This document shows positions 1 through 6,198 of a stretch of 9,059 bases of DNA, in pieces. This stretch comes from Anaeromonas sp052088025 (GTDB lineage: Bacteria > Bacillota > Clostridia > Tissierellales > SIT17). Where the stretch lies: contig NZ_JBQCYD010000065.1 of the NCBI RefSeq assembly GCF_052088025.1, positions 1-9,059 of the forward strand, read 5' to 3'. The notes beneath the pieces were generated by a model, which did no database searches, was not told the origin of the DNA, and was given only the letters and a program-made list of their open reading frames with translations. The translations under genes and the position numbers were made by a program. Each line of letters opens with the position of its first letter. The first letter of the stretch is position 1.

Positions 1-25
1 GTGCATAATATTTTAATTAATTTAT

Positions 26-51
26 TTGTCTACTTGACATGGGTCAGTTCA
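26..51. mobile_element. Probable terminal inverted repeat of an IS3/IS150-family element (body left of window)
   Basis: Read on the minus strand from base 51 inward, the segment begins TGAACTGACCC, has a short variable middle, and ends AGTAGACAA. This closely resembles the terminal repeats of IS3-family (IS150 group) insertion sequences, which typically begin TGWACTGACCCC and end AGTTRGACA. The outer tip is at base 51, so the element would extend leftward out of the window, and only its end is present here. No transposase sequence is visible in the 25 bases to the left, so the call rests on the repeat alone. The tip lies only 22 bases from the stop codon of the neighbouring activator gene, and no terminator hairpin is visible between them. 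Confidence 0.45.
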
Positions 52-73
52 TAATATAGTTCGCAAGAATTTT

Positions 74-1819
74 TTATTTAATTTTATATTTTTCCATTCT
101 CTCATATAAAGTAGATCTACTTACATTTAATATTTCCGATGCACGTACTCTATTTCCATTTGTAAGTTCTAATGCATTTAATATAGTATTTCTCTCAGTT
201 ATCTCAACTGCTTTTTTTAGAGAAAAACTAGTTTCTTCATTTTTTTCAATCTTACCTCTAATATATTCAGGTAAATGCATCACTTCTATTTCACAACCAG
301 AATCAACTATATTTATTGCTCTTTCTAATATATTTTCCAGTTCACGTACATTACCAGGCCAATGATAAGTTTTGAGTATATTTCTAGCATCTTCTGATAT
401 ACCTTTTACATACTTACCGACATCACCCTTATGTTTTTCAAATAATACATCTATTAAAATATCTAAATCTTCTTTTCTTTCTCTTATAGGTGGAATTTCA
501 AGTTTTATTACATTTAATCTATAGTATAAATCTTCCCTAAATTCTCCATCTACTATCATTTTAGCTAGGTCTCTATTAGTTGCAGCTATTACCCTTACAT
601 CTATTTGATAATTAGTATTTGAACCTATAGGTTCAACTTCTTTTTCTTGTAAGACACGAAGGATTTTTGCCTGCATATTTAAAGGCATATCTCCTATTTC
701 ATCTAAAAATATGGTTCCACCATCTGCTAATTTGAATTTACCTATTTTTCCACCTTTTTTTGAACCAGTAAATGCACCTTCATCATAACCAAATAATTCA
801 GATTCTAATAAATCAGCAGGAATTGCAGCACAGTTCATCTTTATAAAAGGCTTTAATTTTCTAGGACTAGCATTGTGTATAGAATGAGCAAAAAGTTCCT
901 TTCCAGTTCCACTTTCTCCAACTATAAGTATTGTAGAATTACTTTTAGATGCTTTTTGAGCAAAAGATTTAACCTTATTCATAGAAGGACTATTTGATGG
1001 AATATTTTCAAATGAATACTTTGCCCTTCTTTCCTTTATAAGTTCTTTCTTATAGTATTTTAATTCATCTTCCATACTATTTATTTTTTTTGCAAGAGTA
1101 TTTACTTGATTTATATCCCTAAACATGATTTTTCCCATAACACCTATTACTTTGCCATCTTCAATTATTGGGATTCTCATTGCTACAATTTTATGTGTCC
1201 CTATTTTTTGTATCTCACCTATTTCAGATTCACCTGTATCAAGTACTATATGAAGTCTAGTGTTTTCAATTACATCAGTAACATCTTTACCTATGACTTC
1301 ATCCTTATCTACATTCAAAAACTTTGCATAAGAATTATTTATCATATTTATTTTTCTATTTTCATCTATAAGTACAATACCATCATATGCATTGTTTAAT
1401 ATTGTTTTTAATGTTCCTGTCAAGTTTTTTTCTGTATTAAGTTTTTTGTTTATTATATTATTTCTATTATGGTAAGCTTTTAATAAATCTGTATTTGTAA
1501 CTATCCCAACTAAATTATTCTTATCATCAATAACAGGAACTCTTCCTATATTCATATCAAACATCTTTTCAGTATCTTCATAGTCATGAATACATTTAAT
1601 ATCTCTAGTCATTATACTTTTAACTTTTTCTTTTATATCTATCTTTGAAATAGCTTCATACAAACTTTCTTTGGAAAACAAACCTACTAGTTCATCCTTG
1701 TCATTTAATACAGGTAATCCATCTACCTTATTATCATTCATTATTTTTACAGCTTGAACTATTTTTATATCTTCTTTTATAGTTATAGGATTTTTACTCA
1801 TTACATCTCTAACTTTCAT
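74..1819 (-). CDS. Sigma-54-dependent transcriptional activator with CBS pair and PAS sensor
   Basis: This is a 581-residue enhancer-binding protein that would activate RNA polymerase carrying sigma-54. Two CBS domains (about 7-58 and 65-118, an adenine-nucleotide or small-ligand sensor) are followed by a PAS domain (about 137-235), a coiled linker (240-268) and the AAA+ domain. The AAA+ domain has Walker A GESGTGKE (301-308), the sigma-54 contact loop GAFTGS (348-353), Walker B GGTIFLDEIG (367-376) and an arginine-finger region FREDLYYRLN (427-436). A Fis-type helix-turn-helix covers about 533-581. I chose the ATG at 1819 because GGAGG lies five bases upstream; a longer reading frame reaches 1846 but would start inside a hairpin. 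The gene lies just downstream of rex on the same strand, so it may be cotranscribed. The last loop residue is Ser where GAFTGA is usual. No -24/-12 promoter is visible in the window, so its target is unknown. Confidence 0.93.
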   Translation of the reverse strand: MKVRDVMSKNPITIKEDIKIVQAVKIMNDNKVDGLPVLNDKDELVGLFSKESLYEAISKIDIKEKVKSIMTRDIKCIHDYEDTEKMFDMNIGRVPVIDDKNNLVGIVTNTDLLKAYHNRNNIINKKLNTEKNLTGTLKTILNNAYDGIVLIDENRKINMINNSYAKFLNVDKDEVIGKDVTDVIENTRLHIVLDTGESEIGEIQKIGTHKIVAMRIPIIEDGKVIGVMGKIMFRDINQVNTLAKKINSMEDELKYYKKELIKERRAKYSFENIPSNSPSMNKVKSFAQKASKSNSTILIVGESGTGKELFAHSIHNASPRKLKPFIKMNCAAIPADLLESELFGYDEGAFTGSKKGGKIGKFKLADGGTIFLDEIGDMPLNMQAKILRVLQEKEVEPIGSNTNYQIDVRVIAATNRDLAKMIVDGEFREDLYYRLNVIKLEIPPIRERKEDLDILIDVLFEKHKGDVGKYVKGISEDARNILKTYHWPGNVRELENILERAINIVDSGCEIEVMHLPEYIRGKIEKNEETSFSLKKAVEITERNTILNALELTNGNRVRASEILNVSRSTLYERMEKYKIK

Positions 1820-1837
1820 GATTACCTCCATATTAGA

Positions 1838-1862
1838 AAGGACCATCTATTAGATGGTCCTT
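1838..1862 (-). terminator. Hairpin between rex and the sigma-54 activator
   Basis: A 10-bp perfect stem (1838-1847 with 1853-1862, arms AAGGACCATC and GATGGTCCTT) encloses a five-base loop. On the minus strand it starts at the rex stop codon (1861-1863). It is followed by TTTCTAATAT, a poor U-tract, and then directly by the GGAGG of the next gene. It could be a weak or partial terminator that lowers activator expression relative to rex, or an mRNA-stabilising intercistronic hairpin. Confidence 0.6.
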
Positions 1863-2490
1863 AATTACTTCCCTTTAAAAGATAGGATAATGTGAATAAA
1901 CTTTCATTTAAATGTACATTTTCAACAGTTACATGGTCTGGAACCTTTAAATCTGCTGGAGCAAAATTCCAAATCCCTGTAATGCCAGATTCAACTAGAA
2001 TATCTGTTGTTTCTTGGCTACCTTCTTTAGGTGTACATATTATACCTATTTCAATATCATTTTCTTTGATGAAATCTGCCAATTCTTTTGTATCCTTTAC
2101 TTTAACATCTCTTAATTCCATGCCTATTGCCTTAGGACTTTTATCAAATATCCCTAATATTTCAAATCCAGAATCTGAAAATCCCCTGTAATTTGCAATA
2201 GCTTGACCTAAATTACCTGCACCTATAAGTATAGAACGATATTTCTTATCTAGACCTAGTATCTTCCCTAGTTCATTTTGTAAATCCTCTACATTATAGC
2301 CATAGCCTTGCTGACCAAAGCCACCAAAGTTATTTAAATCTTGTCTTATTTGTGAAGCAGTAAAATCTGTTAATTTACTTAATTCTTTTGATGAAATCCT
2401 TTTAATATCATTATCTAAAAGCTCAGAAAGATATCTATAGTATTTTGGTAATCTCCTTATTACAGCCATTGAAACATTCTTGTTTTTCAT
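1861..2490 (-). CDS. rex: Redox-sensing transcriptional repressor Rex
   Basis: Rex is a dimeric repressor that senses the NADH/NAD+ ratio: it leaves DNA when NADH is high and so derepresses fermentative and respiratory genes. The 209-residue product has the family length. An N-terminal winged helix (about 1-80) contains the typical run ELSKLTDFTASQIRQDL and the GGFGQQGYGY wing. The Rossmann fold has the dinucleotide loop GAGNLGQA (90-97), and Asp116 after the second strand fits NAD(H) rather than NADP(H) preference. The C-terminal domain-swap helix (about 193-206) is present. The ATG at 2490 is chosen because GAGAGGG sits about six bases upstream; an in-frame TTG at 2505 overlaps that site. 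A promoter and a candidate self-operator lie directly upstream. The sigma-54 activator follows on the same strand. Confidence 0.96.
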   Translation of the reverse strand: MKNKNVSMAVIRRLPKYYRYLSELLDNDIKRISSKELSKLTDFTASQIRQDLNNFGGFGQQGYGYNVEDLQNELGKILGLDKKYRSILIGAGNLGQAIANYRGFSDSGFEILGIFDKSPKAIGMELRDVKVKDTKELADFIKENDIEIGIICTPKEGSQETTDILVESGITGIWNFAPADLKVPDHVTVENVHLNESLFTLSYLLKGSN

Positions 2491-2521
2491 TCTTATCCCT
2501 CTCAATTCTTCATTTTATTAT

Positions 2522-2539
2522 GTGTCAATTATATAACAT
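2522..2539 (-). promoter_or_regulatory. Candidate Rex operator overlapping the rex -10
   Basis: The minus strand reads ATGTTATATAATTGACAC, which agrees with the clostridial-type Rex site TTGTTAA-N4-TTAACAA at 10 of 14 specified positions. It covers the -10 hexamer of the rex promoter, where a bound repressor would block transcription. Rex autoregulation is known in several bacteria; the site here is inferred by eye. The high AT content makes chance similarity possible. Confidence 0.4.
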
Positions 2540-2557
2540 GTCGTCAATATTCGTCAA
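2528..2557 (-). promoter_or_regulatory. rex promoter (sigma-A type)
   Basis: On the minus strand TTGACG (2552-2557) and TATAAT (2528-2533) are separated by 18 bases and point at rex. The -10 is a perfect consensus hexamer and the -35 has five of six bases. Transcription would start near 2520, giving a short leader of about 30 bases. A second TTGACG lies ten bases closer (2542-2547) but is too near the -10 to serve as its -35. Confidence 0.65.
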
Positions 2558-2650
2558 ATTTCACATAGTAATCATTATACTAGATTTTTCAAACTTAATC
2601 AAAATTTTATCACTTTAATACTATACCCATCTTTCTACCTTTTTAAAATC

Positions 2651-2679
2651 TGTACTTAAAAATAATTATCATATATAAT
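2651..2679 (+). promoter_or_regulatory. Possible promoter of the ABC-F gene
   Basis: A perfect TATAAT (2674-2679) lies 26 bases before the ABC-F start codon. The hexamer 17 bases upstream is TGTACT (2651-2656), a poor -35 match, so the promoter is supported mainly by its -10 and by the need for one in this divergent region. The AAGGAG ribosome binding site at 2692-2697 follows. Confidence 0.4.
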
Positions 2680-2705
2680 AGAATGAGAAATAAGGAGTGA
2701 AATTT

Positions 2706-4613
2706 ATGATAATTTTATCGGCTAGTAATATAAACAAATCATATATAGGTGATTTAATATTAGAAAATATATCATTTGTAGTAAAATCACAAGAAAAAGT
2801 GGGACTAGTAGGTTTAAATGGTGCTGGTAAAACTACATTGTTTAAAATATTGATAGATGAAATCTCATTTGATAGTGGTAGTATCCATATTGCAAATGAT
2901 ACTAAAATAGGTTATTTAAAACAAAATACATTATTTGATAGTAATAATTCAGTATATGATGAAGCTTTAAATGTATTTGAATATATTATTGAATTAGAAA
3001 AAACTATAAGAAACTTAGAAATAGAAATTAGTGAAAAAAGCCAAGATGATACTTTTGATATAGAAGAACTTATGAACAAGTATTCTAGACTACAAGAGGA
3101 ATTTAGCGAAAAAAATGGATATGGCTATAAAAGCGAAATCAGAGGAGTCCTAAAAGGCCTTGGTTTTTCCGAAGATGAATTTGATAAACCAATAAACAAT
3201 TTAAGTGGTGGACAAAAATCAAGAGTTTTACTTTCAAAATTATTACTTAAAAAACCGGATCTATTATTACTAGATGAACCCACCAACCATTTAGATATAG
3301 ATGCTATAAATTGGCTTGAAAAATATATAAAAGAATATAATGGTGCAGCAATCATCATAAGTCATGATAGATATTTTCTGGATTCTACCGCTTCAAAGAT
3401 CTTTGAATTAGAAAATAAAAAATTAGAAATATATAATGGTAATTATAGTACTTATATGAAAAAAAGAAAAAAGAATCTTGAATTGCAAGCCAAAAATTAT
3501 GAAAATCAACAGAAGGAAATTAAGTCTGAAAAAGAAAAGATAAAGCAATTATCCCTAGGTGGAAAAAGAGCTATAAGACAATCTAAAAGCAGAGAAAAAA
3601 TGTTAGATAAAATAAATGTATTAGATAAACCTACATCTTTAGATGGACGTTCTAAAATAAGATTTGAACCCAAAGTAAAAAGTGGAGATGATGTATTAAA
3701 AATCAAAGAAGTATCCAAATCCTTTGAAGAAAATAAATTATTTGAAAATATATCCTTTGATATTTACAGAGGAGAAAAAGTAGGATTAATAGGTCCAAAT
3801 GGTGTAGGAAAAACTACTCTTTTTAATATTATATTAAACAAAGTGAAGGTAGATAGTGGCCTAGTAAATATTGGTCACAAGGTAAATCCAGCATATTATG
3901 ATCAAGAGCAAACAAATTTAAATACATCAAAAACAATTGTAGATGAAATTTGGGATGAAAACCCTCTTTTTGACCATTACACTATAAGGAGTTTACTTGC
4001 AAGATTCTTATTTACAGGAGATGATATATTCAAGGAAATTTCTACCTTAAGTGGTGGAGAAAAAGCGAGGCTTACTCTTATGAAATTAATGCTCTCAAAA
4101 GCTAATCTATTACTCATGGATGAACCTACAAACCATTTAGATATAGATTCAAAAGAATCATTAGAAGATGCACTTATAGATTATACAGGTACTCTCTTTG
4201 TAATAAGTCATGATAGATATTTCCTAAATAAGGTTACAGATAAGATATTAGAATTAAGTAGTGATGGAGTAGAAGAATTTTTAGGAAATTATGATTATTA
4301 TATAGAAAAAAAGAATAGGGTTAAAAATGAAGATGAAGAAATAGAGACAAAAACTAAAACAGAGATGAAAAATGAACAAAAAAAACAAAGAGAAAAATTA
4401 CGCCTACAACAAAAAAAGAAAAAAGAAATAGAAAAGATAGAAAAAACTATTAATGATTATGAAAAGAGATTAAATATATTAGAAGAAGAAATGTGCAATG
4501 AGGAAGTTTATTCAGATCCTGATAAAAGTCTGAAGAATCTACAAGAAACTACAAATATAAAAGAAAATTTAGATAATTTATATGAAAAATGGGAAATACT
4601 ACTCATAGATTAA
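2706..4613 (+). CDS. ABC-F family ATPase, YdiF type
   Basis: ABC-F proteins have two fused ATP-binding cassettes and no membrane segments; characterised members act on the ribosome (translation factors, stalled-ribosome rescue, antibiotic protection). The 635 residues show cassette 1 with Walker A GLNGAGKTT (36-44), signature LSGGQ (166-170), Walker B LLLLDE (186-191, catalytic Glu191) and switch His220. Cassette 2 has Walker A GPNGVGKTT (363-371), signature LSGGE (448-452), Walker B LLLMDE (468-473, Glu473) and His502. A helical arm is inserted in cassette 1 (about 85-140), a charged interdomain linker spans about 240-325, and a Lys/Glu-rich coiled coil ends the protein (about 545-630). The length and C-terminal coil match YdiF of Bacillus, as does the location facing tsaD. 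The ATG at 2706 has AAGGAG eight bases upstream; an in-frame GTG at 2697 lies within that site and is rejected. Both cassettes look catalytically intact. A resistance role cannot be read from the sequence. Confidence 0.94.
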   Translation: MIILSASNINKSYIGDLILENISFVVKSQEKVGLVGLNGAGKTTLFKILIDEISFDSGSIHIANDTKIGYLKQNTLFDSNNSVYDEALNVFEYIIELEKTIRNLEIEISEKSQDDTFDIEELMNKYSRLQEEFSEKNGYGYKSEIRGVLKGLGFSEDEFDKPINNLSGGQKSRVLLSKLLLKKPDLLLLDEPTNHLDIDAINWLEKYIKEYNGAAIIISHDRYFLDSTASKIFELENKKLEIYNGNYSTYMKKRKKNLELQAKNYENQQKEIKSEKEKIKQLSLGGKRAIRQSKSREKMLDKINVLDKPTSLDGRSKIRFEPKVKSGDDVLKIKEVSKSFEENKLFENISFDIYRGEKVGLIGPNGVGKTTLFNIILNKVKVDSGLVNIGHKVNPAYYDQEQTNLNTSKTIVDEIWDENPLFDHYTIRSLLARFLFTGDDIFKEISTLSGGEKARLTLMKLMLSKANLLLMDEPTNHLDIDSKESLEDALIDYTGTLFVISHDRYFLNKVTDKILELSSDGVEEFLGNYDYYIEKKNRVKNEDEEIETKTKTEMKNEQKKQREKLRLQQKKKKEIEKIEKTINDYEKRLNILEEEMCNEEVYSDPDKSLKNLQETTNIKENLDNLYEKWEILLID

Positions 4614-4628
4614 ATGGGTAGTATTTTT
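4594..4628 (+). terminator. Rho-independent terminator of the ABC-F gene
   Basis: Arms 4594-4606 (AAATACTACTCAT) and 4614-4626 (ATGGGTAGTATTT) pair over 13 bases with one G-U pair, followed by a T-run and TAATTTT. The seven-base loop (4607-4613) contains the TAA stop codon, so the last codons of the gene form the left arm. Confidence 0.8.
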
Positions 4629-4691
4629 AATTTTATGAAATATTTAGCTTATTTATGTGTTTTTATATGTAATTTATATATTATTGGCAGT

Positions 4692-4817
4692 TTATACACA
4701 TACTATACACATAATCCCCAAACTTATCAACATTTTTTTTAAGGACATACCTATATTTGAGTTCTTATCCACATTATCCACAGGAATTGTAGATAAAACT
4801 GTCAACAATGTGGATAA
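4692..4817. other. DnaA-box cluster
   Basis: Seven DnaA-box-like 9-mers lie in 126 bases. Four match TTATNCACA: TTATACACA (4692-4700, plus), TTATCCACA (4765-4773, plus), TTATCCACA (4774-4782, plus, directly abutting the previous one) and TTATCCACA on the minus strand (4809-4817). Three differ by one base: CTATACACA (4703-4711), TTATCAACA (4724-4732) and TTATCTACA on the minus strand (4788-4796). Weaker two-mismatch sites occur at 4712-4720 and 4823-4831. The first five boxes point right and the last two point left. An extremely AT-rich stretch precedes the cluster (4629-4685). Such clusters bind the initiator DnaA, either at oriC or at secondary sites that titrate it or regulate nearby genes. 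No gene in this stretch is credible; short frames here are incidental. Confidence 0.88.
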
Positions 4818-4830
4818 GACAATTTTCAAC

Positions 4831-4859
4831 AAAAAAGACCTTTTTGAAGGTCTTCTTTT
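4831..4859 (-). terminator. Terminator of the tsaD-TM2 transcript, possibly bidirectional
   Basis: An 8-bp perfect stem (AAGACCTT 4835-4842 with AAGGTCTT 4847-4854) has a four-base loop. On the minus strand it is followed by a T-run (complement of 4831-4836). It lies 12 bases beyond the stop of the TM2 gene. A CTTTTA run on the other side could let it also stop plus-strand transcription. It would insulate the DnaA-box cluster from minus-strand transcription. Confidence 0.85.
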
Positions 4860-4866
4860 ATAAATA

Positions 4867-5067
4867 TTAATTATATTTTCTATCAAAATCTCTCTGAGTC
4901 ATTACAAGCATAAGAACCCCTTGAATGATTCCTATAATTTCTGGTATACCGGTCCATGCAAACAATAACATAAATATCCCTTGTCCTGTTCTACCTAAAT
5001 AAAATTTATGAATACCAAATCCACCAAGAAATATAGCAAGTAATGAAGCAACTAATTTATTTTTCAT
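4867..5067 (-). CDS. Small TM2-domain membrane protein
   Basis: The 66-residue product is a TM2-domain protein: two hydrophobic helices (about 4-24 and 29-56) flank the hallmark motif GGFGIHKFYLGRTGQG (15-30). A charged tail ending QRDFDRKYN would be cytoplasmic. The family is widespread and its molecular function is largely unknown. The ATG at 5067 is chosen because AAGGGTGG lies about eight bases upstream; a GTG at 5079 in the same frame falls inside that site. The gene starts 48 bases after the tsaD stop with no hairpin between, so it is probably the last gene of the tsaD transcript. A terminator follows within 12 bases of its stop. Confidence 0.85.
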   Translation of the reverse strand: MKNKLVASLLAIFLGGFGIHKFYLGRTGQGIFMLLFAWTGIPEIIGIIQGVLMLVMTQRDFDRKYN

Positions 5068-5115
5068 AAAACCAACCACCCTTTTAAATTTTCTTACTAT
5101 ACTTATACCCTACTC

Positions 5116-6126
5116 TCAAAGTTTTAAATTTGGAACTGCATTTAAAGATAGGTCAGAAAATTTTCCATTCATATAATTATAATATCCAGCACATGCAATC
5201 ATAGCTGCATTATCAGTACATAGTATTTTAGATGGATATTTCACATCTATTTTATGTTCTTTAGCCTTTTCCTTCATCAAATTACGAAGACCACTATTTG
5301 AAGCAACCCCTCCAGCAATAGCTATGATTTTAGAATTTTTAACATTAGCAAGCCTTATTGTCTTATCAACCAACACATCTACTACAGCCCTTTGAAAAGA
5401 TGCAGCCACATCTTCTACTATAACTTCTTCATTTTTTTGTTCCTTACTATTTAAATAATTTAAGACTGCTGATTTAAGTCCACTAAAACTGAAATCAAAA
5501 CTATCTTTTTCTAGATAACTTCTTGGAAAATCTATAGCATTTTCATTTCCTCTTTTAGCTAAATCATCAATTATAGGTCCACCAGGATAGCCTAATTTCA
5601 TAGCTCTTGATATCTTATCAAACGCTTCACCTGCAGCATCATCACGAGTTCTACCTAGTATTTCATATTCACCATAGTCCTTTATATATACTAAATGAGA
5701 ATGTCCACCTGATGCTATAAGGCATACAAAAGGAGGTTCTAAGCTTTTATACTCTATATAATTTGCACATATATGACCTTCTATATGATTTACTCCAATA
5801 AGTGGTTTGCAAATTGCAAAGCTAAGTGCCTTAGCATAGGATAAACCTACCAAAAGTGCACCAACAAGTCCTGGTCCATAGGTTACAGCTATATTATCTA
5901 TATCATTTAATTCTAAATTTGCTTCATTTAAAGCATCATCTAATATATAATCTATTGTTTCAATATGTTTTCTAGAGGCTACTTCAGGTACTACACCACC
6001 AAATTTTTTATGCAAATCTATTTGTGAAGAAATCCTATTTGTTAGAACTTCCCGTCCATTTTTAACTATAGCAATTGAAGTTTCATCACAAGATGTTTCA
6101 ATTCCCATCGTAATTATATCTTTCAA
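5116..6126 (-). CDS. tsaD: tRNA N6-adenosine threonylcarbamoyltransferase TsaD
   Basis: TsaD (YgjD/Gcp/Kae1 family) is the catalytic subunit that moves the threonylcarbamoyl group from threonylcarbamoyl-AMP to A37 of ANN-decoding tRNAs, forming t6A with TsaB and TsaE in the cytoplasm. The 336 residues have the usual length. The ASKHA-fold N-terminus GIETSCDETSIAIV (8-21), the metal-binding HIEGH (114-118), SGGHSHLV (139-146), FSFSGLKSA (212-220), AGGVASNSGLR (271-281) and TDNAAMIA (304-311, Asp305 a metal ligand) are all intact. The start is TTG at 6126, supported by GGAGG seven bases upstream; an internal ATG at codon 7 has no such site. The gene follows a terminator that closes the preceding small gene and has a possible promoter of its own, so it may be transcribed partly apart from tsaE-tsaB-rimI. 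It converges on the ABC-F gene across the DnaA-box cluster. Confidence 0.97.
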   Translation of the reverse strand: MKDIITMGIETSCDETSIAIVKNGREVLTNRISSQIDLHKKFGGVVPEVASRKHIETIDYILDDALNEANLELNDIDNIAVTYGPGLVGALLVGLSYAKALSFAICKPLIGVNHIEGHICANYIEYKSLEPPFVCLIASGGHSHLVYIKDYGEYEILGRTRDDAAGEAFDKISRAMKLGYPGGPIIDDLAKRGNENAIDFPRSYLEKDSFDFSFSGLKSAVLNYLNSKEQKNEEVIVEDVAASFQRAVVDVLVDKTIRLANVKNSKIIAIAGGVASNSGLRNLMKEKAKEHKIDVKYPSKILCTDNAAMIACAGYYNYMNGKFSDLSLNAVPNLKL

Positions 6127-6151
6127 AATAATCCCTCCAATATTTAATATA

Positions 6152-6180
6152 ATTATATACTATAGTTAAGAATATTAAAA
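6152..6180 (-). promoter_or_regulatory. Possible tsaD promoter
   Basis: A perfect minus-strand TATAAT (6152-6157) lies 25 bases before the tsaD start codon and just after the upstream terminator. At 17-base spacing the -35 position reads TTTTAA (6175-6180), which is weak. The placement argues for a promoter, but AT-richness makes a chance TATAAT likely. Confidence 0.35.
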
Positions 6181-6198
6181 GGACACCAAAAGGTGTCC
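6177..6198 (-). terminator. Terminator after the small cysteine-motif gene
   Basis: A 7-bp GC-containing stem (GGACACC 6181-6187 with GGTGTCC 6192-6198) and four-base loop is followed on the minus strand by TTTTAATATT. It overlaps the TAG stop of the small gene by one base. The U-tract is short, so read-through into tsaD is plausible. Confidence 0.7.

Noticed and set aside
34..60. Plus-strand TTGACA promoter with TATAGT 15 bases downstream
   Set aside because: The TTGACA belongs to the insertion-sequence-like repeat, spacing is short, and it points into the antisense strand of the activator. It could be an outward-facing promoter but is not well supported.
1106..1399. Plus-strand open frame antisense to the PAS region
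   Set aside because: The translation is a Tyr/Phe/Ile-rich artefact of AT-rich antisense sequence.
2697..2705. GTG start nine bases upstream for the ABC-F gene
   Set aside because: The GTG overlaps the AAGGAG ribosome binding site that is correctly spaced for the ATG at 2706.
4629..4866. Main chromosomal origin oriC
   Set aside because: No dnaA, dnaN or rpmH is nearby, and the flanking genes converge on the cluster. A secondary DnaA-binding cluster is the simpler reading, although origin activity is not excluded.
4657..4886. Short open frames on both strands across the DnaA-box region
   Set aside because: They overlap each other, a terminator and the DnaA boxes, have low-complexity hydrophobic translations, and lack ribosome binding sites.
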